64,000 nt of DNA from Enterococcus dongliensis (GCF_005405225.1 NZ_BJDQ01000002.1:124001-188000), one strand, 5' to 3'; positions 17,132 through 25,350 are shown, counted from the stretch's first letter. Program-made: numbers and translations. Notes: generated by a model from the sequence alone, not told the origin.

Positions 17132-18119
17132 AAATCTGCTCCTTTAATGCTTGTCGTAAAAAGTCTTCTTCTAAATATGCAGAAACTTTTTTAAAGATTT
17201 CTTGGTTTTTCAACTTTTTGGTGTCCTTTTGATAACTGTCATAAGCCATCGCTGACCAAGACAATGCTCGTAACATTAAATATGGATGGTAAATTCTAAG
17301 CGCTTCTTCAAACGATTCACGCACAGCTTGTGTTTCATCGAGGTAACGAGAAAGAAAATGTCGTTTCTCGGCTTGACTCAAAATCAGATTACTCCGCCAA
17401 AGCGTCGTCGTTGAGGCTAAAAATTGAGAGATATCTTGTACCGGATGACTGATGACCGGTTTTTCCCAATCAATCAAAAAGCCTTTGTCCCCAATAATAA
17501 AGTTATGGGAATTGACTTCAGTATTATTGATTGACCACTGATCAAGTTCAACGAAAAATCGTTGTTGAGAACTATTATTTTGCCGTGCTTCCAACGCATT
17601 TGCCAATTGTTTTTTGGCATGTAATGGGACAACGTCACTTATTAAGACCGGCTCTAATAACTTTTGACATTCCATTACACGATCAAAAAGGATTGTGTCT
17701 TTTTCTTTTACAAAGATTTCTTCTGCATGTTCATCAAGAGGCTGTTGATGGATCTGACCAAAGATCTGAGCAGCTTCTGATAAATCTTTGCGGTAATCTA
17801 ACGGCTGCCCAGTCAGAAATTCCATAATCAACAACCCTTGCGAAAAGCTTTGACAACCATCATCTAGATAATAAACTTTTGGTGTACGGCCTGTTCGTTC
17901 TAGCCATTTCAATGCTTGGTATTCATACTTGATCTGATTGGCCAAATGTAGTTGGCTGCCGTAATTCAAACGAAAAACGTAGTTGTTTTCATTGTCAGAA
18001 ATCAAAAAATTTTGATTGTATTCCCCTTGTGCCAAAAAAGTGACAGTAAAAGGTCTTTTTAAGTGTAATGTCTCGATGAGTTGGTGTTCTTCCAAATAAA
18101 CTCGAATTTTCTCTAACAT
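17124..18119 (-). CDS. APH/choline-kinase-fold phosphotransferase
   Basis: A 331-aa protein with the aminoglycoside phosphotransferase/choline kinase fold. GGAG lies five bases before the ATG at 18119; an upstream in-frame ATG 18 codons earlier falls inside the previous gene. The N-lobe shows YVFRLNYGSQLH with the ATP-binding strand, and GLLIMEFLTGQPLDYR is the hinge. The catalytic loop position near residues 213-219 reads NNTEVNSHNFIIGDKGF where HxDxxxxN is usual. DWEKP follows as the DxD-like metal motif. The missing catalytic Asp of the HxD triad suggests an unusual or weak kinase. It may phosphorylate a sugar or nucleoside of the operon's pathway. Confidence 0.8.
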   Translation of the reverse strand: MLEKIRVYLEEHQLIETLHLKRPFTVTFLAQGEYNQNFLISDNENNYVFRLNYGSQLHLANQIKYEYQALKWLERTGRTPKVYYLDDGCQSFSQGLLIMEFLTGQPLDYRKDLSEAAQIFGQIHQQPLDEHAEEIFVKEKDTILFDRVMECQKLLEPVLISDVVPLHAKKQLANALEARQNNSSQQRFFVELDQWSINNTEVNSHNFIIGDKGFLIDWEKPVISHPVQDISQFLASTTTLWRSNLILSQAEKRHFLSRYLDETQAVRESFEEALRIYHPYLMLRALSWSAMAYDSYQKDTKKLKNQEIFKKVSAYLEEDFLRQALKEQIFE

Positions 18120-18132
18120 GACTGCTCCTTTT

Positions 18133-18813
18133 TTATTTATAATAGCGGCGCACCAGCTTTTCAGGTGGCACACCTAATAAATAAAGTAACTTGATTTTAT
18201 GCATTTTTAAATGGGTTCGAATCTTTCCTTTACGAAATCGTCGACTGGAAGTCGTAATCGTTATCGGCAGTTGATAAAATTTTCCTTGTTTCCATAATTT
18301 GCGACTGAAACGCCAATCTTCCATAAGCGGGATTTCTTCAAAGCCGCCTGTCTTCTCATATTGTTGGCGTGTAGTAAATAATCCTTGATCTCCAAAAATC
18401 AACCCCAGAAAGCGGGCACGTAAATTAGAAGTTTTTGCTAAATAACGATAAAAAAAATCTTGTGAATCAAAAACTAATTGAAAATATCCCGCACTATAAC
18501 GTGGATCTTTTAGACTATCTTGAATCTGTCTCAATCCTTGTCGATAATCTGCTAGTTTACTATCACTATGTAAAAACCATAAAATATCTCCACTGCTTTT
18601 TTCAGCACCCAGCTTCAATTGTGCCCCGCGATTTGCTTGTTTTAATTGATAAACTGCAGCAAATTTTGATGCAATTGCAACGGTTTGATCTTGACTTCCC
18701 CCGTCAACTACAATGATCTCAAAAGATATTGGATCTTCGATTTGTTTTAATTCTTGCAACAAATTTGCAAGCTTTTCTTCTTCATTCAAGACGGGAATAA
18801 TAATTGAGATCAT
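18133..18813 (-). CDS. TIGR04283-type glycosyltransferase (rSAM/selenodomain-associated transferase 2)
   Basis: GT-A fold family 2 glycosyltransferase, 226 aa, of the TIGR04283 family. It opens with MISIIIPVLNEEEKLANLL and EIIVVDGGSQDQTV (nucleotide binding, DGGS). ANRGAQLKLGAEKSSGDILWFLHSDSKL near residues 80-107 carries the HSD metal motif. GDQGLFTTRQQYEKTGGF and LMEDWRFSRKL near 160-190 hold the acceptor and catalytic region (ED). Members co-occur with TIGR04282, as here. It overlaps the ATPase gene by 4 bases and lies 13 bases before the kinase-like gene. Confidence 0.9.
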   Translation of the reverse strand: MISIIIPVLNEEEKLANLLQELKQIEDPISFEIIVVDGGSQDQTVAIASKFAAVYQLKQANRGAQLKLGAEKSSGDILWFLHSDSKLADYRQGLRQIQDSLKDPRYSAGYFQLVFDSQDFFYRYLAKTSNLRARFLGLIFGDQGLFTTRQQYEKTGGFEEIPLMEDWRFSRKLWKQGKFYQLPITITTSSRRFRKGKIRTHLKMHKIKLLYLLGVPPEKLVRRYYK

Positions 18814-19805
18814 CGCTTAATCACCTGCAAAGAGTCAATTACACGTAAACAGATCGATTCACCGGTTCTGACCTTTGTAGACAAGTTGGTAAATATGCAA
18901 CTTGTTTGGCCGATTCTAACTGTCACTTGTTGTCCGTTTGGTATCCATTCGCAACTTTCAACAAAAGCCGGAATCCCTTGTTCAACGACTGCTATTTCCA
19001 TCCCATAAGGAATAAAAAGCAAGACTTCCCCTACTAGATGTTTAGGATTTTTTACCCTCAACTCAAAACTATCTGTTTGAAACAAGCTAGCAGAAACGAT
19101 GCCGGGAATAAAATTAGTTTCACCGATTGCTTCAGCAACTTTTCGATTTTCTGGATAAAAATAAATCTCTTGCGGTCTGCCAATCTGTTGGATAGTCCCA
19201 TCTAATAAAATAATCATTCGATCTGCTAAATGAAAAGCTTCCTCGCGATCATGAGTGACCAAAATAATACTGAATCGATACGTTTCTTGTAGTTTTTGTA
19301 GGTACGCACGCATAGAACGCGTAAGAGAATCATCCAAATTGGCAAAAGGCTCATCCAATAATAGCAATTTAGGTTCTAATACAAGTGCACGAGCCAATGC
19401 GACCCGCTGCTTTTGCCCACCAGATAATTGATCTGGAAAATGGCGCTCAAGACCTTTCAAATCAAATACTTCCATTATTTTTGCTGTTTTCTGCTTGATC
19501 TCTTTAGTTAAAAATTTGCGGGATTTTAAACCAAAAGCAATATTTTCAACTACATTCATATGTGGGAAAAGCCAAAAATCTTGAAAAACTAATACGGTGT
19601 CTTTTTGAGTGAATGTATCAGAGAAAGAAAGCATCTGCTTATCCACTGGCTGAATTCCTGCGATCATTTTGAGCAAACTAGTTTTACCGACTCCTGATGG
19701 ACCAAAAAGCGCAATGATTTCGCCTTCCTTCACATCAAAAGATAAATCATGGAAAATTTCTTTTTTCCCATAATTCAATCGTAAATTTTTAACGCTTAGT
19801 CCCAC
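18810..19805 (-). CDS. ABC transporter ATP-binding protein (YnjD-like)
   Basis: Import ATPase of 331 aa for the permease pair encoded upstream. It starts at GTG behind AGGAGG. Walker A is GPSGVGKT at residues 35-42, the Q-loop is VFQDFWLFPHMN, the signature is LSGGQKQRVALARAL near 130, Walker B is LLLLDEPFANLDD, and the H-loop is ILVTHDREEAFHLADR. A C-terminal TOBE-like regulatory extension of about 90 residues places it with the PotA/FbpC class. The neighbourhood matches the E. coli YnjBCD system. It overlaps the permease gene by 17 bases. Confidence 0.93.
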   Translation of the reverse strand: MGLSVKNLRLNYGKKEIFHDLSFDVKEGEIIALFGPSGVGKTSLLKMIAGIQPVDKQMLSFSDTFTQKDTVLVFQDFWLFPHMNVVENIAFGLKSRKFLTKEIKQKTAKIMEVFDLKGLERHFPDQLSGGQKQRVALARALVLEPKLLLLDEPFANLDDSLTRSMRAYLQKLQETYRFSIILVTHDREEAFHLADRMIILLDGTIQQIGRPQEIYFYPENRKVAEAIGETNFIPGIVSASLFQTDSFELRVKNPKHLVGEVLLFIPYGMEIAVVEQGIPAFVESCEWIPNGQQVTVRIGQTSCIFTNLSTKVRTGESICLRVIDSLQVIKR

Positions 19806-20583
19806 GCTGTATTCCTCCTATTGCTTTTTTAAAAATAAATACTCCCACCATCGTACAGCCTAAAAAGACCAAACTATAAGATGAAGCTAAACCAAACCGA
19901 CCGTTATTAGCATACGGCAACAATAATAGCGGTAGTGTCACGATACGCCCGCCGCCAATAAAAAAAGTTGGTAGATATTGGCTAAAAGACACAATAAAAA
20001 CTAGCGAAGCTGCTGCCGTCAGTCCCGGCCTTAACAATGGCCAAGTGATCTGCCAAAAGATCGACCACGGCTTGGCGCCTAAACTTTGCGCCGTCAAACT
20101 ATATCCTTCTCCCAATTGACGATAACTTTCTAATAAAATCTGCAAGGCATATGGCAGACATAAATAGGTATGGATTAAGATAATTCCGCCAAAGGTTCCC
20201 GTTAGATGCAGTTGTAAAAACAACACTTGACTAGAAGTAATAACTGCAATGGCCGGTAAAATCAATGGCAAATAAATGATTACTTCAATGAGGCGTTGTG
20301 AGATAGTTCTCTGAAAAGCAAAATATCTTGCTGCTGGTACAGCAATCAAAAGACTTGTGATGGTAGTGGCCGATGCGATGACAAAACTGTTCAGACTAGC
20401 CGGTAAAAAATTCGGTTCATTGCTCATCTGCTGAAAGATAGAAATCCCCATCTCTTGCGGCCAAACATTTGGATATAACCATTTTTTACTAAAAGACCAT
20501 AATACTAGCAAAATCAATGGAAATAATACAAGCCCGGCGGAGATTCCTACTAAAAAAGAACTTTTTTTTGATGAGTCATTCAT
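19789..20583 (-). CDS. ABC transporter permease, second half (YnjC-like)
   Basis: A 264-aa inner-membrane permease with about six helices. The ATG at 20583 was chosen because it overlaps the previous stop (ATGA) with GGGGGAG upstream. The cytoplasmic coupling loop TAQSLGAKPWSIFWQITWPLLRPG near residues 175-198 is the EAA-type motif that docks on the ATPase. It pairs with the permease encoded just upstream. In E. coli YnjC both halves are, to my knowledge, fused in one polypeptide; here they are separate genes. Confidence 0.9.
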   Translation of the reverse strand: MNDSSKKSSFLVGISAGLVLFPLILLVLWSFSKKWLYPNVWPQEMGISIFQQMSNEPNFLPASLNSFVIASATTITSLLIAVPAARYFAFQRTISQRLIEVIIYLPLILPAIAVITSSQVLFLQLHLTGTFGGIILIHTYLCLPYALQILLESYRQLGEGYSLTAQSLGAKPWSIFWQITWPLLRPGLTAAASLVFIVSFSQYLPTFFIGGGRIVTLPLLLLPYANNGRFGLASSYSLVFLGCTMVGVFIFKKAIGGIQRGTKR

Positions 20584-21434
20584 GTTGTTCTTCTCCCCCC
20601 TGGCAAGAAATAACTGATAGTCAAAGCAAGCAGCGTTACTGCTAAACAAATTCCTGATATCACTAGGTTTAAAGCAAAGGCTTGTGGTCGAGTGGTCAGA
20701 TCAGCTTGTGAAAATAAATCATAGGCTGTCAACGCAACGGTTTGATTACTGGGATTTCCTAATAGATAAGGGACTTCAAAAGAGGCAAAGGTAAAACAAA
20801 AAAGAATAATGAACAAGGTAAATAATGTCTTTTGTATCATTGGCAGAATGACTGAAAAAAAGATTCGTGTATTGGAAGCGCCTAAATTTTTAGCAACTTC
20901 TATGTACCCTAACTGCAATTGTTGCAAGATTGCCAAAGTAGTCACTGCAACATAAGGAATCTCTTTATAAAGAAAGACAAGGATAATCCCAAAACCGGTA
21001 GAATCATGGATCAGCAAAGGAAATTGATCGATCTCATGGATGATGCCTAATTGAAAAAAAAGACGGGAAATAATCCCAGATTGACTGATCAATTGTATAA
21101 CCATCAGCGCTACAATAATATGTGGCAGCGAAATTGGTAAACTAATTATTTTATGGAGCCAAGAAATATTTACTTTTAATAGAAGAAATGCCAAAATAAC
21201 TCCAAACAATAATGACAAAAAAGTCGCTACCAGAGCTAAATAGCAGCTGTAAATTAGCGACTTTTGAAAAAAAGGATCTGTTAGCACTTGTTGATAATTG
21301 GCCAAAGTAATATCTTGTAAGCCAATTATAGGGTAATACCCTAAACTAATCTGTAGTCCCTTAAACAGCGCAGCAAAAATTACCACGCTGTTTAAAATCA
21401 GAAACGGAACTACTGCTAATTTTTTTTTATTCAT
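20580..21434 (-). CDS. ABC transporter permease, first half (YnjC-like)
   Basis: A 284-aa permease with six predicted helices and the EAA loop EVAKNLGASNTRIFFSVILPMIQK near residues 180-203. The start is ambiguous. ATG at 21434 gives MNKKKLAVVP with AAAGAG ten bases upstream; an ATG three codons earlier lies one base from the same element. Both overlap the end of the binding-protein gene. It forms a heterodimer with the permease at 20583-19789, from which it is separated by a 4-base overlap. Confidence 0.9.
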   Translation of the reverse strand: MNKKKLAVVPFLILNSVVIFAALFKGLQISLGYYPIIGLQDITLANYQQVLTDPFFQKSLIYSCYLALVATFLSLLFGVILAFLLLKVNISWLHKIISLPISLPHIIVALMVIQLISQSGIISRLFFQLGIIHEIDQFPLLIHDSTGFGIILVFLYKEIPYVAVTTLAILQQLQLGYIEVAKNLGASNTRIFFSVILPMIQKTLFTLFIILFCFTFASFEVPYLLGNPSNQTVALTAYDLFSQADLTTRPQAFALNLVISGICLAVTLLALTISYFLPGGRRTT

Positions 21435-22665
21435 GTAAAACATGCTCTTTCCATAACGCTTCGATCATTGGAATCTTCTCTGCTTGGAGTTCAGGTATTT
21501 GTTTTTCTTGCATTTCTTCTAGTGAAAGAACTCCTTGATTTTTATAAAGATCATTCAATGCTTGATTGGTTTTTTCTGACAATTTTTTTGTATCAAACGG
21601 TGGGATACTGTAGCCATATTTTGCTTCGGCTTTTTTTAATTGCGCAGATTCACTGGTCATCTCATTGATCAAAACTAATGCGGCAGCTTTTGTCTTTGAT
21701 GTATTGGCAATCGCTAAATAATTTTGATTGGCAATCGTTCCTTTATCAAAAAGAAATGATTCCGTCGTTGCACTGAATTCGTTGTCACTGCGTTTTTCAG
21801 CTACATGCATTTGCGAATAGCTATAACTCATATCGATCTGTCCTGCAGCAAACATTTGATCCAATTCAGCTGGTGTTGTCGGATAGGTCGTTCCTTCTTG
21901 CCATAAATACGGTTTGATCTCATTTAAATAATCCAGACCGGGTTTGATCACTTTATACAAATCCTCTTTATTTGCTGCAGCTTTTTCTACTTTATCATAG
22001 CCCACAATATCACAGATAACGTTGCGGATAAAAGCACTACCGGTAAATTCTGGTGGAGCTGTATAAGTAATTTTCCCAGGATTTGCTTTTGCATATTCAA
22101 GTAAGGCTTGAGTATCTGTAGGAAAACCTGCTTTGAACTTGTCTTTGTTTCCTGCAAAAACTAGTTGTGCACTTCCATAGGGTACTTCATATCCATCGAT
22201 TTTGACACCAAAATCATAGTTTGAATTATGCCCTTCCACGTCCATCAGCTTATCAAAACTTTCAATTTTATTTGTGATAGGACCATAAAGCAATTTCGCT
22301 TGTTTCGCTGTATAAAAGTTTTCACCATTAATCCAAACAACATCGATATCGCCTTTTTTAGTACCGGCTTCTTTTTCTGTAGTCAACTTGTTTAAGATTT
22401 GATCAATATCCATTGGAACACGTTTGACTGTAATATCATATTTTTCTTTCATCGCTGGTGTAATGACTTCATCAACCCAAGCATTGGCTTTTTCATCACC
22501 GCCATAACCATAAAAGGTCACCGTATCCCCTTTACTTTTTTTCACAGCTTCAGAAAAATTACTAATAGATTCTGTTGAGGTTGTTTCTTTTTTTTCACTG
22601 GTTTTGCAAGCAGCTAAAGAAAAGAGCATCCCTGCTGTCAGCATACCGATTAACCATTTTTTCAT
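21427..22665 (-). CDS. ABC transporter substrate-binding lipoprotein (YnjB-like, COG4134)
   Basis: Extracellular binding lipoprotein of 412 aa. The signal peptide ends in the lipobox LFSLAAC, so Cys20 is lipidated. The mature part has TFYGYGGDEKANAWVDEVI and GDIDVVWINGENFYTAK near residues 105-121; WINGENF is characteristic of the YnjB-like family. The ligand of this family is not established in my knowledge; the fold resembles binding proteins for thiamine, iron or polyamines. GGGGAAAAAT lies before the ATG. It follows the Fe-S protein gene by 10 bases and overlaps the permease gene. Confidence 0.93.
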   Translation of the reverse strand: MKKWLIGMLTAGMLFSLAACKTSEKKETTSTESISNFSEAVKKSKGDTVTFYGYGGDEKANAWVDEVITPAMKEKYDITVKRVPMDIDQILNKLTTEKEAGTKKGDIDVVWINGENFYTAKQAKLLYGPITNKIESFDKLMDVEGHNSNYDFGVKIDGYEVPYGSAQLVFAGNKDKFKAGFPTDTQALLEYAKANPGKITYTAPPEFTGSAFIRNVICDIVGYDKVEKAAANKEDLYKVIKPGLDYLNEIKPYLWQEGTTYPTTPAELDQMFAAGQIDMSYSYSQMHVAEKRSDNEFSATTESFLFDKGTIANQNYLAIANTSKTKAAALVLINEMTSESAQLKKAEAKYGYSIPPFDTKKLSEKTNQALNDLYKNQGVLSLEEMQEKQIPELQAEKIPMIEALWKEHVLHE

Positions 22666-22675
22666 TATTTTTCCC

Positions 22676-23431
22676 CTATACTTTTGTTACGATTTTTTTT
22701 GATTGGTAACGATTCTTCCATGCCCGTACTGGATTTGCTAATGGATGGGTAGGACTGCTATCTTCTTTATAAATAACATCTCCAAAGATTAAATCCAATA
22801 AATGCCACGCTTGTCCACCACCAAGAATCATTGCTGACGTACAGCTGGCGCAATAAGTCACGATATGATCTGTTTTGAAATCCTGGACCCGTTTTTCAGC
22901 AAACTCTTTTGCTAGCGGCGGGTTCGAAACACCGCACATACCACCCATTCCGCAACACAAGGTATTTTTTCCTGATAAACGATTCCGTGCAACCTGATAC
23001 CCGAGTTGTTCCAACAAATAGCGCACCGCTTGATGGATCTCTGTCATCTCTTTTGTCGGGCAAGAATCTTGAATCGAAAAGATGACATCACTGTCTTTAG
23101 CTTTTCCTATCGCTTCTTCAGGCAAACCTAATTCTGCCATCTTGACCCATAAAGAAGAAGTAGGAAATTGATTTTGGATTGTCATCGTTTTGATACAGCC
23201 TTGGCACGCAACAATCAATTCATCGATTTCTGCCTGATGGACTTGATCTGTCAAGTGGGCAAATCGTTCTTGGAATAATTGTTCTTGTCCGATCATACGT
23301 GTCGGTTTCCCACAACAACCTTGAATTACCGCTAGATCCGGATAATAACCTTTTAAGTAGTCAATAATTTGGGCAACTTGTTTTGGACTGCTCGAACTCA
23401 ATGAGCACCCCGCCATAAAACCATAGCTCAT
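22676..23431 (-). CDS. CCG-domain iron-sulfur oxidoreductase (HdrB-like)
   Basis: A 251-aa protein with two cysteine-rich CCG domains, as in HdrB, LutA and GlpC C-termini, which hold a noncubane [4Fe-4S] cluster. The first repeat has GCSLS at residues 9-13, VIQGCCGKPT near 37-46 and VACQGC near 80. The second has FSIQDSCPTKEM near 124, LCCGMGGMC near 163 and VTYCASCTSA near 193. GAGGAG lies five bases before the ATG. It overlaps the HdrC-like gene by 4 bases, so the two form an HdrC/HdrB-type electron-transfer pair. Such units reduce disulfides or oxidise small acids; the partner here is unknown. Confidence 0.9.
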   Translation of the reverse strand: MSYGFMAGCSLSSSSPKQVAQIIDYLKGYYPDLAVIQGCCGKPTRMIGQEQLFQERFAHLTDQVHQAEIDELIVACQGCIKTMTIQNQFPTSSLWVKMAELGLPEEAIGKAKDSDVIFSIQDSCPTKEMTEIHQAVRYLLEQLGYQVARNRLSGKNTLCCGMGGMCGVSNPPLAKEFAEKRVQDFKTDHIVTYCASCTSAMILGGGQAWHLLDLIFGDVIYKEDSSPTHPLANPVRAWKNRYQSKKIVTKV

Positions 23432-23787
23432 TTTTTCTCTCCTCGATTCACTGCAGTAAAAAGTTTACTTGTTGAAAGTTTCTGGTGCAACACTACACTT
23501 TTCAGCTCTTTCAATGGTAAGCCTTCTTTGATAAGATCGCGACGCATAGCTAGAAATGCCTCATCCAATTTCAACTGTAACGGGCAGACCACACTGCACC
23601 GTCCGCATAACATACATGAATAAGGAACAATTGGTTCTAGATCTTCTTTCAAAAATTGCTGAAATAATTTTTGCGGATCTTGACAATATCGCTGTAAAAA
23701 AAGACAATCTTTCATACAACGTTTACAACTCGTACAATTTTCTGCAATCAATTGCGCCATTTCAATCGTTTTTTCCGAGTATTCCAT
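23428..23787 (-). CDS. 2[4Fe-4S] ferredoxin-like protein (HdrC-like)
   Basis: A 119-aa electron carrier with two classical cluster motifs: CTSCKRCMKDC near residues 17-27 and CMLCGRCSVVCP near 59-70. This is the HdrC layout, which works with an HdrB/CCG protein, encoded next with a 4-base overlap. Its own start overlaps the stop of the membrane-protein gene by one base. There is no signal peptide, so it is cytoplasmic. Electrons may pass between the small membrane protein and the CCG protein; this is inference. Confidence 0.93.
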   Translation of the reverse strand: MEYSEKTIEMAQLIAENCTSCKRCMKDCLFLQRYCQDPQKLFQQFLKEDLEPIVPYSCMLCGRCSVVCPLQLKLDEAFLAMRRDLIKEGLPLKELKSVVLHQKLSTSKLFTAVNRGEKK

Positions 23788-24167
23788 CAGAGTGACTGAC
23801 TCCTTTTTAGAAAAACATTCATCAATTGCAACAAACAGCCGACACCTAAGATTCCACTAATCAAATAGTAGATGGGTGTGGCGGTTACTGGAACCAGTCC
23901 TTGCCAAATGAGAAAAGTAATTCCCATTATCATCAATAAGACAGTTTCCCAGCTTCTTTTTCTGATAATTAAAAAAACAGCGATCACCACTAACAAGAGC
24001 GGCAGTAAAAACAACTTACTGCCGACCATGCTAGTTTCAATTTTATGAGAATAAAAAGAGACATTCCGCATAAACCCTAAATGATTTTTGTATAAATCAT
24101 CCATTAAATACATCGCATAGATTAATCCCACTTGTAGAACATGGAAGAAATAACGAAGTATTTTCAT
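23787..24167 (-). CDS. Small membrane protein, putative anchor of the Fe-S unit
   Basis: A 126-aa protein with four hydrophobic segments, near residues 5-22, 52-68, 74-92 and 95-117. A polar loop between the first and second contains HLGFMRNVSFYSHKIETS. No haem-type His pair is obvious, though there are several His. It is unrecognised. Position suggests it anchors the HdrC/HdrB-like pair or links it to the exported rhodanese. Its start overlaps the rhodanese stop by one base (TAATG), and its stop overlaps the HdrC-like start. Confidence 0.8.
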   Translation of the reverse strand: MKILRYFFHVLQVGLIYAMYLMDDLYKNHLGFMRNVSFYSHKIETSMVGSKLFLLPLLLVVIAVFLIIRKRSWETVLLMIMGITFLIWQGLVPVTATPIYYLISGILGVGCLLQLMNVFLKRSQSL

Positions 24168-25198
24168 TAGTCTAGGATTTCCAATTTATCTTTGTCTCTT
24201 GGGTCACCAATTTGAACAGGATATTTGCTTGGGTCTTTTTGATGTGCTTTATCCCAGTCATACCAACCACCATCAAATAATTTTACATCTTTCCAACCTT
24301 CTTGTTTCGTGATAAAGAAAGTTGTCGCTGCACGCCAACCAGTCCCACAGTAGAATGCGACTTCTTTGTCAGGTGTGATTCCCCATTTTGCCCAATCAGC
24401 AAAAATTTTAGTTGGTTCCTTGACTGTTCCATCACTATTTACTAAACGAGCCACATCAGCACTAGTTTTGCTAGCTTTTGCATAAACGGCCCCTTCAGGT
24501 TCACCAGCATTTTTGATGTAATCATATCCACTTGTCTTACCAGTAAATTCTTTCCATGAACGAACGCTTGCAAGTACTAAATCAGGATTTTTTTCTTTGG
24601 CAGCCACTACATCAGCAGAGGTTGAGATCAAACTTTCTGGACGCCCTGGAACTTCTGCACCAAAATCTGTGGCAGCTTTTGCTTTTTCAGTTCCTTTTTC
24701 AACTTTGTAGTCTGCTTTTTCCCATGCAGCTAACCCGCCGTCTAAAATTTTCACTTGATCAACACCTAACCAATAAGCAACAAATGCCATACGTGCTGCA
24801 GCATTGATATCACTTGAGTATACAACGACAGGTGTTGTTTTTGTGACACCACGTTTTAAGAAAACTTCTTTACATGTTTCAGCATCTAAGATGTTCCAGT
24901 TGTTTTCTTCAGTTTCAATCTCCATTGTATCAACATGGAATGCTCCTGGGACATGGGCTTTTTTATACTCTTTTCCTTCGCCGTAAGATGCTTCAATCAC
25001 AACAGTTTTGTCGTCATTCTTCATTTGTTTTTTCAACCATTTGGCATCAACGAAAAAATCATCTGCTTTGATGTCTTTGCTTTTAACTAATCGTTGTACC
25101 TTTGTTGATTTATCTGCTGCGTGAACTTCCTCTGTTTTTGAATAAACTACTAACGCTGTTAATAATAAACAACTGATTACTGCCATTATTTTTTTCAT
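24167..25198 (-). CDS. Exported two-domain rhodanese (sulfurtransferase, YnjE/SseA-like)
   Basis: Exported thiosulfate sulfurtransferase-like protein of 343 aa. The ATG at 25198 has GAGGAG seven bases upstream and starts a signal peptide (about 1-27, ending VHAAD). The N-terminal rhodanese domain (about 45-160) has VVYSSDINAAARM at the active-loop position, so its Cys is replaced and it is probably structural. The C-terminal domain (about 190-335) has YCGTGWRAAT with the catalytic Cys near residue 284. It would carry sulfane sulfur, or selenium, as a persulfide outside the membrane. First gene of the 13-gene operon, behind a structured leader. In E. coli the rhodanese ynjE likewise lies beside ynjBCD. 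Confidence 0.93.
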   Translation of the reverse strand: MKKIMAVISCLLLTALVVYSKTEEVHAADKSTKVQRLVKSKDIKADDFFVDAKWLKKQMKNDDKTVVIEASYGEGKEYKKAHVPGAFHVDTMEIETEENNWNILDAETCKEVFLKRGVTKTTPVVVYSSDINAAARMAFVAYWLGVDQVKILDGGLAAWEKADYKVEKGTEKAKAATDFGAEVPGRPESLISTSADVVAAKEKNPDLVLASVRSWKEFTGKTSGYDYIKNAGEPEGAVYAKASKTSADVARLVNSDGTVKEPTKIFADWAKWGITPDKEVAFYCGTGWRAATTFFITKQEGWKDVKLFDGGWYDWDKAHQKDPSKYPVQIGDPRDKDKLEILD

Positions 25199-25272
25199 CT
25201 TATTGCTCCTCAAATGTTTTTGTTTTCACTTAAACTGTTTTTAGTAGCAACAAAGACCTCTTTTGAACACAA

Positions 25273-25300
25273 CAAAAAAACATACTTATTTAGTATGTTT
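25273..25300 (-). terminator. Attenuator terminator T2 upstream of the rhodanese gene
   Basis: On the minus strand AAACATACT-AAATA-AGTATGTTT is followed by a T run (25274-25280). It lies after the promoter and 75 bases before the gene start, so it must be bypassed for expression. Confidence 0.8.
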
Positions 25301-25333
25301 CCTCCTGACAATATTTTTTTACGTACTAAATAA
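25286..25333 (-). promoter_or_regulatory. Antiterminator pairing for T2
   Basis: In the RNA, segment A (25333-25321) reads UUAUUUAGUACGU. Segment B (25298-25286), which contains the 5' arm of T2, reads ACAUACUAAAUAA. They are complementary at 12 of 13 positions and enclose 22 bases. Pairing A:B would destroy T2. Two structures that cannot coexist are the mark of an attenuator or riboswitch expression platform. Confidence 0.62.
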
Positions 25334-25350
25334 CCTGTTTAACAGGTTGC

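Noticed and set aside
25214..25283. Mini-ORF MFFCCVQKRSLLLLKTV after terminator T2, with two Cys codons
   Set aside because: Tempting as a cysteine-sensing leader peptide, but the nearest ribosome binding site is 17 bases from its ATG and its start lies within the terminator.
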